Of a stretch of 50,571 bases of DNA, positions 1-8,440 are shown piece by piece; the first letter of the stretch is position 1; each line of letters starts with the position of its first letter. Origin of the DNA: an uncultured Methylophaga sp. GTDB taxonomy: Bacteria; Pseudomonadota; Gammaproteobacteria; GCF-002020875. Under the pieces are notes generated by a model. The model searched no databases and was not told where the DNA came from. It worked only from the letters and a program-made list of their open reading frames with translations. The position numbers and the translations under genes were made by a program. The stretch covers positions 1-50,571 of the forward strand of contig CALEHW010000061.1 of the NCBI GenBank assembly GCA_937877715.1. Reading direction: 5' to 3'.

Positions 1-2
1 TT

Positions 3-245
3 GGTGGGGATGGGATGGTTCGTTCATTCCGCTTTCTCAAGGGGGCTACGGTAACCCTGCTGACCGAGCGGAGGGCCAGCTCTCCGTGGGGAGTTGGTGG
101 GGGTGGTTGTGGTGCTCCGGGAGAGAACAGTCTGGACGGGGAGCTGCTCCCCTCCAAGTGTGTGCTGACTGTGATGCCGGGGCAGATCCTCTCTATCAAG
201 AGCCCGGGCGGAGGCGGAATATGTGCGGAATATGTGGTGAGCTGA
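3..245 (+). CDS. Hydantoinase B / 5-oxoprolinase-type protein, C-terminal end only
   Basis: The gene starts before the window; the visible frame encodes about 80 residues. It opens with GGDGMVR, followed by TLLTERR, SPWGVGGG and a final SPGGGG. These are the conserved C-terminal motifs of the HyuB/5-oxoprolinase family, which hydrolyse hydantoins or 5-oxoproline with ATP, usually together with a HyuA subunit. After the glycine run the protein ends in an atypical short tail (ICAEYVVS). That tail is encoded by the start region of the next gene read in another frame, so the two genes overlap by 25 nt. The family is clear from the motifs. The substrate, and whether the gene is intact upstream, cannot be seen. 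Confidence 0.75.
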   Translation, partial: GGDGMVRSFRFLKGATVTLLTERRASSPWGVGGGGCGAPGENSLDGELLPSKCVLTVMPGQILSIKSPGGGGICAEYVVS

Positions 246-1996
246 GGCTGGATGGATCCAGACCAGATCCATCGGTGGCTGAACGGATGTTGCAGCTATT
301 ACGCCCCCGCGGCCCCGATGATGAAGGGGTGTGGCAGCAGGGGCCCCTGCTGTTTGGTCACCGCCGCCTCTCGATTATCGACCTCTCGCAGCGGGCGCAC
401 CAGCCGATGGTTGATGAGCAGCATGGACTCTCCATCGTCTTCAACGGAACCATATATAACTATCGAGAGCTGCGCGGAGAGCTGATTGCGCTGGGTTACT
501 CGTTCCGCTCCAGCGGGGATACCGAGGTGATTCTCAAGGCTTTCTATGTGTGGGGCAGATCCTGTGTGGAACGCTTCTCCGGGATGTTTGCCTTTGCACT
601 CTGGGATACCGCCCGGCGGCAGCTCCATCTGGTGCGTGACCGGATGGGAATCAAGCCACTCTACTGGACCCGAGATGGAGAGCGCCTGCTCTTCGCCTCT
701 ACCCTGCCAGCCTTGTTGGCAGCGGGTGGAATTGATACCGAATTTGATTCAATTGCACTGCACCACCATTTTACCCTGCATGCGGTAGTGCCGGCTCCGA
801 GAACCCTGTTTCGCGGGGTGCACAAGCTGGAGCCTGCCCACTGGATGGAGTGCTCTCCCTCAGGTGAGATGGTCAGCCATCGGTACTGGAAGCTGCAGGC
901 AACCCGCCCCTCCCAGCCAAAAAGTGAGTGGGAGTGGGCGGAGGATGTTCGGGACTCTCTCACGGCCGCGGTGGAACGGCGACGGGCGGCATCAGATATC
1001 CCAGTCGGGGTGTTACTCTCCGGCGGACTTGACTCCAGTCTACTGGTGGGGATGCTGGCGGAGGCTGGGCACCAGGATATCAGAACCTTCTCCATCGGCT
1101 TCGAGGACTCCCCAGAGGAGTGTGGGAGTGAGTTCGAATACTCTGATGCTGTGGTTGAGCGTTTCCAGACCAGCCACAGGAAGATCATCATCCCTAATGA
1201 CCAAGTGCTCTCTCGTCTTACCGAGGCGGTGGATGCGATGTCGGAACCGATGTTTGGCCAGGATGCGATCGGCTTCTATCTGCTGGCCGAGCAGGTCTCG
1301 AAAGAGGTTCACGTTGTGCTGAGTGGCCAGGGGGCCGATGAGGTCTTTGGTGGCTACTTCTGGTATCCGGCGATGGAGCAGAGTGTTGGCAGAGCGGTTG
1401 AGCGGTTTCGAACCCACTATTTTGACCGGGACCACCAGGAGGTGCTGGAGCTGCTGGATCCCGCCTACCATGGGGAGGATAGTACTATCGCCCTGATCGA
1501 CGGTCTGCTGGAGGCCCCGGCAGCAGACACATTTATGGACCAGGTGTTGCGCGCAGACAGCACCACCCTAGTGGTGGATGATCCGGTCAAGCGGGTAGAC
1601 AACATGACCATGGCGTGGGGGCTGGAGGCGCGGGTGCCGTTTCTGGACCACCAGCTGGTGGAGCTGGCAGCAGAGATGCCACCTGAGCTAAAGTTGAGAC
1701 ACCACGGCAAGGGGCCGTTGAAGCTGATATCCAGAGGGCTGCTGCCGGACTCCGTAATTGATCGACCTAAGGGCTATTTCCCCATGCCTGCACTCAAATA
1801 TGTACGGGGGGAGTTTCTAGAGTTTATGCAGGATATTCTAGGTTCACAGGCCTGTCGTGAACGTGGGTTGTTCCAGCGTAAATATGTGAAGCGCCTACTG
1901 GCAGATCCAACAGCAGATGAGAGTTTTACCAGGATTCATGGGAGCAAGCTCTGGCAGCTGGCACTGACAGAGCAGTGGCTGCAGAGACACCTGTAA
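221..1996 (+). CDS. N-acetylglutaminylglutamine amidotransferase (asparagine synthase family)
   Basis: A class II glutamine amidotransferase fused to an asparagine-synthase-type ATP-pyrophosphatase, 591 aa. It should convert N-acetylglutaminylglutamine to its amide, NAGGN, a compatible solute of osmotically stressed bacteria. The start at 221 is chosen because it gives MCGICG, placing the catalytic cysteine directly after the initiator Met. A GGAGG lies 6 nt upstream; the frame stays open further upstream but would bury this cysteine. Further motifs are RGPDDEG and FNGTIYN (glutaminase domain), SGGLDSS (PP-loop, near residue 267) and VDDPVKRVDNMTMAWGLEARVPFLD near the synthetase active site. 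The C-terminal KGYFP and GSKLWQLA blocks match the NAGGN subfamily rather than AsnB. The usual partner N-acetylglutaminylglutamine synthetase is not downstream; petA follows after 127 nt. Confidence 0.85.
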   Translation: MCGICGELRLDGSRPDPSVAERMLQLLRPRGPDDEGVWQQGPLLFGHRRLSIIDLSQRAHQPMVDEQHGLSIVFNGTIYNYRELRGELIALGYSFRSSGDTEVILKAFYVWGRSCVERFSGMFAFALWDTARRQLHLVRDRMGIKPLYWTRDGERLLFASTLPALLAAGGIDTEFDSIALHHHFTLHAVVPAPRTLFRGVHKLEPAHWMECSPSGEMVSHRYWKLQATRPSQPKSEWEWAEDVRDSLTAAVERRRAASDIPVGVLLSGGLDSSLLVGMLAEAGHQDIRTFSIGFEDSPEECGSEFEYSDAVVERFQTSHRKIIIPNDQVLSRLTEAVDAMSEPMFGQDAIGFYLLAEQVSKEVHVVLSGQGADEVFGGYFWYPAMEQSVGRAVERFRTHYFDRDHQEVLELLDPAYHGEDSTIALIDGLLEAPAADTFMDQVLRADSTTLVVDDPVKRVDNMTMAWGLEARVPFLDHQLVELAAEMPPELKLRHHGKGPLKLISRGLLPDSVIDRPKGYFPMPALKYVRGEFLEFMQDILGSQACRERGLFQRKYVKRLLADPTADESFTRIHGSKLWQLALTEQWLQRHL

Positions 1997-2123
1997 GGCC
2001 ATTGTCAGGTCCATATAGAGGCAACCAGAACATAATAAAAGGGTGTAATTAAGCAGTAAATTTATGGTAATATCCTCCCCCACAAAATTTTGAGTTCATC
2101 ATTTATTCTCTTGGAGAAACTGT

Positions 2124-2717
2124 ATGAGTACAGAGACAGTAGATCTTGGTAAGCGCCGTTTTTTGACGGCAGCAACCTCTGCAGTGAGCGCAGTAGGGGC
2201 TGGCTTTGTGGCTGTCCCCTTCCTGAAGTCAATGAATCCAAGTGCGAAAGCACAGGCTGCTGGCGCTCCTGTTGAAGCTGACATCGGTAAATTGGAGCTG
2301 GGGCAGATGTTGACGGTTGAGTGGCGCGGCAAGCCAGTCTGGATTGTGCGCCGCACCCAGGAGACCCTGGATACATTGAAGACCATGGATGGGATCATGC
2401 GTGATCCAGCATCTGACGAGTCTGAGCAGCCAGAGTACTGCAAGAATCTATCCCGTGCGATCAAGCCGGAGTATCTGATAACTGTTGGAATCTGTACCCA
2501 TCTAGGTTGCTCTCCAACCTTCCGGCCTGAGATGGCGCCTGCTGATCTGGGGCCAGACTGGAATGGTGGCTTCTTCTGTCCATGCCATGGATCTCGATTT
2601 GATCTGGCTGGACGTGTCTACGCAGGCGTACCGGCACCAACAAATCTGGTCATTCCCCCTCACAAATATATCAGTGATTCCCGGATCCTGATTGGTGTTG
2701 ATCAAGGAGCAGCGTAA
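2124..2717 (+). CDS. petA: Ubiquinol-cytochrome c reductase, Rieske iron-sulfur subunit
   Basis: The Rieske subunit of the cytochrome bc1 complex, 197 aa. It passes electrons from ubiquinol at the Qo site to cytochrome c1. The N-terminus has a KRRFL twin-arginine motif followed by a hydrophobic anchor (about residues 13-33), as expected for Tat-dependent insertion into the inner membrane. The 2Fe-2S cluster is bound by CTHLGC and CPCHGS, which supply two Cys and two His ligands. A GGAGA ribosome site sits 6 nt before the ATG. It is the first gene of petABC, and its stop overlaps the petB start. In many relatives rplM-rpsI lie immediately upstream; here those genes are 47 kb away. Confidence 0.97.
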   Translation: MSTETVDLGKRRFLTAATSAVSAVGAGFVAVPFLKSMNPSAKAQAAGAPVEADIGKLELGQMLTVEWRGKPVWIVRRTQETLDTLKTMDGIMRDPASDESEQPEYCKNLSRAIKPEYLITVGICTHLGCSPTFRPEMAPADLGPDWNGGFFCPCHGSRFDLAGRVYAGVPAPTNLVIPPHKYISDSRILIGVDQGAA

Positions 2718-3964
2718 TGGGACTGAGAAATACAGAAGAAACCGGCGTACTGGGATGGTTTGATCAGCGCTTTCCGCTGATGAAGGTTTGGAATGAGCAC
2801 TTGGCACAGTATTATGCGCCAAAGAATTTCAATTTTTGGTACTTCTTTGGCTCACTGGCAATGATGGTGCTGGTAATCCAGATTGTGACCGGAATTTTCC
2901 TCACCATGAACTATAAGCCTGATGCGGAGCTTGCCTTTGCCTCGGTTGAATACATCATGCGTGATGTGGAGTGGGGCTGGCTGATTCGCTATATGCACTC
3001 TACTGGTGCATCCGCATTCTTTGTTGTGATCTATCTCCATATGTTCCGGGGACTGATGTACGGATCATACCGCAAGCCTCGTGAATTGATCTGGATCTTT
3101 GGTATGGTGATCTATGTTGCCCTGATGGCTGAGGCCTTTATGGGCTATCTGCTGCCATGGGGACAGATGTCCTATTGGGGTGCGCAGGTGATCATCTCCC
3201 TGTTTGGTGCAATTCCATATGTTGGCGAGGAGATCGCATTATGGATTCGCGGAGACTTCGTGATTGCTGATGCAACACTGAATCGCTTCTTTGCGTTCCA
3301 CGTTATTGCAGTGCCACTAGTGCTGGCTATGTTGGTATTCCTGCACATTATTGCGTTGCATGCAGTTGGATCAAACAATCCTGACGGTATCGAGATCAAG
3401 GATGGTCCAAAAGGAAACCGCTGGAGTGATACAGCACCTGCGGATGGGATTCCATTCCACCCATACTATTCTGTCAAGGATATTGTTGGTGTAGTTGTCT
3501 TCCTCATGATCTTCTCTGTCATTATGTTCTTCGTGCCGGAGATGGGCGGCTGGTTCCTGGAGAAGGACAACTTTGTCCCTGCAGATCCACTGAAGACCCC
3601 GGAGCACATCGTTCCACTCTGGTACTTCACTGCATTCTACGCAATTTTGCGTGCAGTGCCTGATAAGTTCCTTGGGGTTATGGCAATGTTCGGAGCAATT
3701 ATTGTGCTCTTCCTGTTGCCGTGGCTAGACCGTAGCCCGGTCAAATCCATAAAGTATAAAGGTATGATCTCCAAGGTCACCCTGGCAATCTTCGTGGTCA
3801 CCTTTGTTGCGCTCTCTTGGTTGGGTACACAGCCAGCGACACCAACAGCGACCATGTTTGCACGGATCTTCTCGGTGCTCTACTTCGCCTTCTTCCTGTT
3901 GATGCCTTTCTACTCGAAGATGGATAAGACAAAGCCGGTACCTGAGCGTCTGCCAGAGCATTAA
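2717..3964 (+). CDS. petB: Ubiquinol-cytochrome c reductase, cytochrome b subunit
   Basis: The membrane core of the bc1 complex, 415 aa, carrying two b hemes and both quinone sites. It has about eight hydrophobic helices. Heme-ligand histidines are visible in RYMHSTGASAFFVVIYLHM (helix II) and in FHVIAVP...FLHIIALH (helix IV). The Qo-site motif that is PEWY in mitochondria and alphaproteobacteria reads PLWY here (HIVPLWYF), a form related to the PVWY seen in other gammaproteobacteria. The ATG overlaps the petA stop by one base, so the two are probably translationally coupled. The length is normal for a full-length, unsplit bacterial cytochrome b. Confidence 0.98.
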   Translation: MGLRNTEETGVLGWFDQRFPLMKVWNEHLAQYYAPKNFNFWYFFGSLAMMVLVIQIVTGIFLTMNYKPDAELAFASVEYIMRDVEWGWLIRYMHSTGASAFFVVIYLHMFRGLMYGSYRKPRELIWIFGMVIYVALMAEAFMGYLLPWGQMSYWGAQVIISLFGAIPYVGEEIALWIRGDFVIADATLNRFFAFHVIAVPLVLAMLVFLHIIALHAVGSNNPDGIEIKDGPKGNRWSDTAPADGIPFHPYYSVKDIVGVVVFLMIFSVIMFFVPEMGGWFLEKDNFVPADPLKTPEHIVPLWYFTAFYAILRAVPDKFLGVMAMFGAIIVLFLLPWLDRSPVKSIKYKGMISKVTLAIFVVTFVALSWLGTQPATPTATMFARIFSVLYFAFFLLMPFYSKMDKTKPVPERLPEH

Positions 3965-3976
3965 GGAGAACAATCA

Positions 3977-4684
3977 ATGAAAAAGATGATGAAAAAAATC
4001 AGCACACTACTGTTTGTGATCCTGCCAACATTTGCATTTGCAGCTGGAGGGGGCGCACACTTGGATTCTGCTCCTGTAGATCTATCTGATAAGGAGTCCC
4101 TGAAGAGTGGTGCCAAGCTGTTCATGGACTACTGTCTGAGTTGTCACTCTGCCAAGTTCATGCGTTACAAGAGAATGGCAGACGATCTGGGTATGGAGGA
4201 TAGTGAGGTTTTGGAGAATCTTGTCTATACAGGTGCCAAGATTCATGACACCATGGAGATCGCCATGCCAGAGTCTGACGCTGCAGCCTGGTTTGGAACT
4301 ACTCCGCCGGACCTTAGTGTTACCTCCCGTTCTCGTGGTGCAGACTGGCTTTACACTTACCTGCGCGGGTTCTATGTTGATGTATCCCGTCCAATGGGAG
4401 TCAACAATATTGTCTTCCAGGATGTGGGTATGCCCCATGTGTTGGCAGATCTGCAAGGCAAGCAGTATCTGCAGGAAGAGAAGCTGGTTGTTGATGGTTC
4501 CGGTAGTATGACCCCAGACGAGTATGATAAGGCGGTTGGTGATCTGGTCAACTTCCTAGTCTATGTTGGGGAGCCGATTAGAGCATATCGTGAGTCGTTG
4601 GGATGGTATGTATTGATCTTCCTGTTGATCCTGCTGGTGGTATCCTACCGCCTGAAGAAGGAGTACTGGAAGGACATACACTGA
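3977..4684 (+). CDS. petC: Ubiquinol-cytochrome c reductase, cytochrome c1 subunit
   Basis: Cytochrome c1, 235 aa, the periplasmic electron acceptor from the Rieske protein. A Sec signal peptide ends near the AFAAGG stretch. The single heme-binding motif is CLSCH (about residue 53). A likely Met axial ligand is in the GMPHVLADLQGK block. A C-terminal membrane anchor (WYVLIFLLILLVV) is followed by a positively charged tail. The gene lies 12 nt after petB with GGAGAA as ribosome site, and a strong hairpin terminator follows at about 4710-4745, closing the operon. Confidence 0.97.
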   Translation: MKKMMKKISTLLFVILPTFAFAAGGGAHLDSAPVDLSDKESLKSGAKLFMDYCLSCHSAKFMRYKRMADDLGMEDSEVLENLVYTGAKIHDTMEIAMPESDAAAWFGTTPPDLSVTSRSRGADWLYTYLRGFYVDVSRPMGVNNIVFQDVGMPHVLADLQGKQYLQEEKLVVDGSGSMTPDEYDKAVGDLVNFLVYVGEPIRAYRESLGWYVLIFLLILLVVSYRLKKEYWKDIH

Positions 4685-4709
4685 TTCTGCTGGGTAACAG
4701 TTGAAGCAG

Positions 4710-4745
4710 ACCCCGGTCTCGATTATCGAGTCCGGGGTTTTGTCT
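4710..4745 (+). terminator. Rho-independent terminator of petABC
   Basis: A long hairpin follows petC. ACCCCGG (4710-4716) pairs with CCGGGGT (4732-4738), and an inner CTCGA/TCGAG stem closes a TTA loop, with one T-T mismatch between the two stems. A T-rich tract (TTTTGTCTT) follows. It lies between petC and sspA. Confidence 0.85.
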
Positions 4746-4806
4746 TGAGATCGAACGCCACGGTGCATTCATGGTGTTAGGATATAGTGGGTAACAGGGA
4801 AAAGTT

Positions 4807-5430
4807 ATGACAATTGCAAGCAGACGTTCCATCATGGTTCTTTTTTCAGGATCGCTGGATCACTTTAGTCACCGAGTCAGGATCGTGATGACTGAGAAGG
4901 GGGTTGCTCATGAGCTTGAGAGCGTTGACCTTTCCGACCCCAGTGAAGACTTTATCGAGATAAGTCCGTATCAGACTGTGCCGGCCCTAGCAGACCGGGA
5001 TCTGACCCTGTTTGGCTCCAGAGTAATCATGGAGTATCTTGATGAGCGCTTTCCTCACCCACCACTAATGCCGGTTGATCCAGTTGCCCGCGCCAAAGAC
5101 CGCCTGATGATTGATCGTATTGACCGTGATTGGTCGGTACGGATGGAGGATATTGAGCTGGGTAGTGACAAGGTGGCCAACAGGGCCAGAAAGGAGCTGA
5201 CTGAGAGTCTGACCATGCTGGCACCACTGTTTGCACAACATTCATACTTCATGAGTGATGAGTTCTCGTTGGTAGACTGCAGTATGGCCCCCATTTTGTG
5301 GCGCCTGAAATCGATGAAGATCACCCTGCCACCATCAGCAAAATCGGTCATGGATTACGCTGAACGGATATTTGATCGTGACTCATTCCTGGATAGCCTG
5401 ACCGAAGAGGAGCGTGAACTGGATGAGTGA
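4807..5430 (+). CDS. sspA: Stringent starvation protein A
   Basis: SspA, 207 aa, is a glutathione-S-transferase-fold protein that binds RNA polymerase and modulates transcription under stress and starvation in E. coli and relatives. The thioredoxin-like N-terminal half carries VLFSGSLDHFSHRVRIV and the SspA-typical EKGVAHELESVDLSDP. The helical C-terminal half ends with ERIFDRDSFLDSLTEEE, as usual in the family. It is separated from petC by a terminator and overlaps sspB. The petABC-sspAB order is common in beta- and gammaproteobacteria. Confidence 0.95.
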   Translation: MTIASRRSIMVLFSGSLDHFSHRVRIVMTEKGVAHELESVDLSDPSEDFIEISPYQTVPALADRDLTLFGSRVIMEYLDERFPHPPLMPVDPVARAKDRLMIDRIDRDWSVRMEDIELGSDKVANRARKELTESLTMLAPLFAQHSYFMSDEFSLVDCSMAPILWRLKSMKITLPPSAKSVMDYAERIFDRDSFLDSLTEEERELDE

Positions 5431-5854
5431 CCAATCCCCACCCGAGGAGGGGATGAGCTCCAGTCGCCCCTACATGATCAGGGCAATCCATGCCTGGATC
5501 AATGATAACGGAATGACACCATATATTGTTGTCGATGCCACCAACCAGATGGCGACTGTGCCGATAGCGCACATCAATGATGGCAAGATTGTACTCAACA
5601 GCAGTTATAGTGCAGTTTCAAGGTTATCTATCGACAATGAGTGGATAAGTTTCAGTGCCCGTTTTGCAGGTGCCTCCGAGCAGATCTCATTCCCCCCAGC
5701 TGCGGTTCGTGCAATCTATGCCAAGGAGAATGGTCAGGGAATGCTCTTTCCGGATGATGAGGGTGAATCATCCTCCATTAATGAGACTATCTCGGAATCT
5801 GACCCCGGATCCATCAGCAAGAGCGGCCGACCCGCGCTGAAAATTGTAAAATAG
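5423..5854 (+). CDS. sspB: ClpXP adaptor protein SspB
   Basis: SspB, 143 aa from this start, delivers ssrA-tagged proteins to ClpXP. The folded domain contains RPYMIRAIHAWINDNGMTPYIVVDA and the FSARFAGASEQISFPPAAVRAIYAKENGQGM block. A flexible acidic linker follows, and the tail GRPALKIVK is the conserved ClpX-docking peptide. The ATG at 5423 overlaps the sspA stop (ATGAGTGA), with GAGGAG 10 nt upstream. A GTG at 5414 and an ATG at 5453, immediately behind AGGAGG, are alternative starts in the same frame. The frame and the identity are certain; the exact start is not. Confidence 0.92.
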   Translation: MSDQSPPEEGMSSSRPYMIRAIHAWINDNGMTPYIVVDATNQMATVPIAHINDGKIVLNSSYSAVSRLSIDNEWISFSARFAGASEQISFPPAAVRAIYAKENGQGMLFPDDEGESSSINETISESDPGSISKSGRPALKIVK

Positions 5855-5900
5855 CTGGTATATCCAGGCTATCGCCCCTCCAGAGTTGAGCGTTAGCTCC

Positions 5901-7277
5901 CTATAGTTGTGGCCCCTTCCCTGGGTTGAGGATCACGTCAGGGTCGAACAGATATTTGATCTCCACCATCAGTTTGCGCTCCCGATCACCGATCTCATTG
6001 CTGACAAATTTCTGTTTTACCAACCCTATCCCGTGCTCTCCAGAGATTGATCCACCAAGCTCCAGAACCCTCTGAAACAGTATATCTAGACAACTTTCGG
6101 CACGCTTCAGCTCTGCCGGGTCATCTGGATTGATCAGCAGATTGGTGTGGAGGTTGCCATTGCCTGCATGGCCAAAGTTGGCAATTGTTATTCGATATTG
6201 GGCGGAGATGGTATTGATAGTCTCGATTAGCTGTGGAATTTTCGACACTGGAACCACGATGTCCTCATTGATCTTTTTCGGTGCAATCTCCCTTAGTCGC
6301 GGGGAGAGGATCTTTCGTGCCTGCCATAGCTCTTCCGTCTCCGCACTGTTGGCGGCAACATAAAAGCTGATCAGGCCATCGTTGGCGGCAGACAGGCGGA
6401 TGGCGGCGATAGACTCCTCAACAGTATGTGGTGAACCATCAACCTCAACCATCAATAGTGCCTGGGCCTCTGGTGGAAATTTACCACCCAGTTGTGGGCG
6501 GATTAGCTCTAGGCTCTTGCCATCCATGAACTCTAGGGCGCTTGGGGTGGCCGGCTGGGCCATGATGGCGGCAACAGCCTCTGCGGCACTCCGCATATCA
6601 CGATAGAGTGCGCGCATCATCCTGCTCTGCTGCTGTATGGGGAGGAGTTTAAGGGTTGCCTCGGTGATGATTGCCAAGGTCCCCTCTGATCCGGTCAGGA
6701 GCTGTGTAAGGTCATATCCGACCGCCCATTTTGTGGTCTCTGTGCCGGTACGAATCTCCTCGCCAGCCCCTGTAACCGCCCTCAGCCCCAGGATGTTCTC
6801 ACGGACTGTACCGTACTTGACGGCACGGGGCCCAGCGGAGCCGCAGGAGATATTTCCGCCCACACTGCAAAAGGCGCTACTGCCAGGGTCTGGAGCCCAG
6901 AAGAAACCGTAGCGAGCAGCCTCCTCCTGCACCTCCCTGTTAGTAACCCCAGGTTGCACCACCATTAATCGGTCACCGGGCTCCATGCGCAGAATTTTTC
7001 TCATTCTCTCGGTCGAGAGTACAATTCCGTGCCTGCTCGGTACCGCCCCACCAGAGGTTCCGCTACCACGCCCCCGTGTGGTGATCGGGATTTTGCGTTC
7101 TCTGCAGAGGCGGGTTATCTCCACAACTTGCCGGTGCTCTGTAGGTAACACAACGGCATCGGGTAGTATCGAGATCCTGCTGTTGTCGTAGCTGTAGCTC
7201 AGTAGGTCAACGCTTTCGGTAAGAAGCTCATCCTCTCCAACAACGGAACGGAGTTGTTCAAGCAGAGCATTATCCAT
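5901..7277 (-). CDS. FAD-linked oxidase, GlcD / D-lactate dehydrogenase family
   Basis: A flavoprotein of 458 aa in the GlcD/Dld2 group (glycolate oxidase subunit or D-2-hydroxyacid dehydrogenase). The PCMH-type FAD domain shows PITTRGRGSGTSGGAVP, WAPDPGSS and SVGGNISCGSAGPRAVKYG. The C-terminal FAD-oxidase domain has NFGHAGNGNLHTN and GGSISGEHGIGLVKQKF, ending in FDPDVILNPGKG. The length is normal. It is the last of three minus-strand genes after yraN and a BON-domain lipoprotein. No glcE lies nearby; a GlcF-like Fe-S protein is encoded 40 kb away at 47874-46633, and whether the two work together is unknown. Glycolate or D-lactate are the likely substrates. Confidence 0.85.
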   Translation of the reverse strand: MDNALLEQLRSVVGEDELLTESVDLLSYSYDNSRISILPDAVVLPTEHRQVVEITRLCRERKIPITTRGRGSGTSGGAVPSRHGIVLSTERMRKILRMEPGDRLMVVQPGVTNREVQEEAARYGFFWAPDPGSSAFCSVGGNISCGSAGPRAVKYGTVRENILGLRAVTGAGEEIRTGTETTKWAVGYDLTQLLTGSEGTLAIITEATLKLLPIQQQSRMMRALYRDMRSAAEAVAAIMAQPATPSALEFMDGKSLELIRPQLGGKFPPEAQALLMVEVDGSPHTVEESIAAIRLSAANDGLISFYVAANSAETEELWQARKILSPRLREIAPKKINEDIVVPVSKIPQLIETINTISAQYRITIANFGHAGNGNLHTNLLINPDDPAELKRAESCLDILFQRVLELGGSISGEHGIGLVKQKFVSNEIGDRERKLMVEIKYLFDPDVILNPGKGPQL

Positions 7278-7315
7278 CCTGACAGGATGCAGGGGTTATA
7301 TTAATTGCCCCTGGA

Positions 7316-7900
7316 TCAATCGATATACTCAAATAGCTTGATAATCTTCTGTACCCCGCTGATCCCTTGGGTAATGGTAACCGCTACCGTACCCTGTTCC
7401 CGGGTTACTAGCCCCATCAGGTAGGTCGAGCCATTCTCTGTGACCACCTTGATCTTATGGGCGTCAAAGTTATCTGCCCCCAGCATTGCTGCCTTGATTC
7501 TTGCTGTCAGTGCTGTATCACTGGTTCGTGTCAGGATGGAGCTGGGAGCAGCCAGGGTAACCATGTTGTGGACTCGTCGCATCTTGGGCTGAGACATTAC
7601 AATTTTTTCGATACGGCTCTTCAGCTCTTTGGTTGGAGCCTCGCCGGTAATCAACACAATAAAGTTGAAACTTATGATGTTGATATGTGTTTTATCATTC
7701 AGCTCCTGATCCTGATAGATGGCATCTGATATATTGAGCTCGATTATCTGGTCATCAATAAAAGTCCCCACTGTGCGTTGATCAGAGGCGACAACCGTTG
7801 CCCCACTACCCGCCGCCACGGTTGTGGCGGTTGTCGAACACCCCTGTAATTGCAGTATAGTAGCGAGAAGTATGGCGATTGGCAGCGCTTTGTTTAACAT
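7316..7900 (-). CDS. dolP: BON-domain outer-membrane lipoprotein (DolP/YraP-like)
   Basis: A lipoprotein of 194 aa. The signal peptide ends in a lipobox (LQLQGC), so the mature protein starts at the lipidated Cys. Two BON domains follow. The first contains INIISFNFIVLITGEAP and MSQPKMRRVHNMVTL; the second contains IKVVTENGSTYLMGLVT and ISGVQKIIKLFEYID. This is the architecture of DolP (YraP), which supports outer-membrane integrity and septal cell-wall turnover in E. coli. As in E. coli it lies near yraN and rsmI, although lpoA and diaA are absent from between them. The symbol is assigned by architecture and context. Confidence 0.8.
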   Translation of the reverse strand: MLNKALPIAILLATILQLQGCSTTATTVAAGSGATVVASDQRTVGTFIDDQIIELNISDAIYQDQELNDKTHINIISFNFIVLITGEAPTKELKSRIEKIVMSQPKMRRVHNMVTLAAPSSILTRTSDTALTARIKAAMLGADNFDAHKIKVVTENGSTYLMGLVTREQGTVAVTITQGISGVQKIIKLFEYID

Positions 7901-8006
7901 GATCTCTCCTGTGATGTCTGTCTCTATGGCTGTCCGGAGTATATACCAGTAACCTATCAGAGAATAGAGCCCCCTGTTTCTTGTATGGGGTTTTTAGGCG
8001 GGTCTC

Positions 8007-8393
8007 CTAGTTATCCCCGGGCCAGAAGGCCTCTTCTATCCAGTCGAAGTGGTAACACCCCTGGTGCAGTGATCCAGAGACCACATCAAAACGGAGAGGG
8101 CTCTCCTGGTACTGGGGGTGGCTCTGCAGATAGTGGAGCGCAGTCTTGGAGATCTTCTGTTGTTTGGCTGTGGTGACTGTATCGGCACCACTGCCACAGT
8201 GGCGATTACTGCGCAGACGAACCTCAATAAAAACCAGGGTTGAGTCAGCCGCTCTCATGATCAGATCAATCTCGCCGCCACGACAGTGGTAGTTTGAGAC
8301 TATATGTTCAAGCCCCTGCTGCTCCAGGAAGCCACGCGCAGACTCTTCTGCATGGAGACCAATTGTGGAGGGATTGGGCGGTTTCTGTTTCAA
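8007..8393 (-). CDS. yraN: YraN family protein (UPF0102), nuclease-like fold
   Basis: A small protein of 128 aa in the UPF0102/YraN family, which has a Holliday-junction-resolvase-like restriction endonuclease fold but no settled function. Visible family features are GLHAEESARGFLEQQGL, NYHCRGGEIDLIMRA (GEID motif) and LVFIEVRLR (the E-x-R/K position). The start is a TTG at 8393; no better in-frame start is visible. It is divergent from rsmI, with 47 nt between the start codons. The rsmI/yraN pairing is widely conserved in gammaproteobacteria. Confidence 0.88.
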   Translation of the reverse strand: MKQKPPNPSTIGLHAEESARGFLEQQGLEHIVSNYHCRGGEIDLIMRAADSTLVFIEVRLRSNRHCGSGADTVTTAKQQKISKTALHYLQSHPQYQESPLRFDVVSGSLHQGCYHFDWIEEAFWPGDN

Positions 8394-8440
8394 TATAGTG
8401 ATATCTATCTTTTGACCAACGTTTTTACGGCATCATCATT

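Noticed and set aside
86-220. In-frame upstream extension of the amidotransferase
   Set aside because: It would bury the catalytic Cys that must follow the initiator Met, and the interval is already coding for the HyuB-type C-terminus in another frame.
7955-7995. CCCC/GGGG hairpin with a T-run between yraN and the BON lipoprotein
   Set aside because: The T-run is on the plus strand while both neighbouring genes are on the minus strand, so there is no transcript for it to terminate; the stem is short with a long loop.
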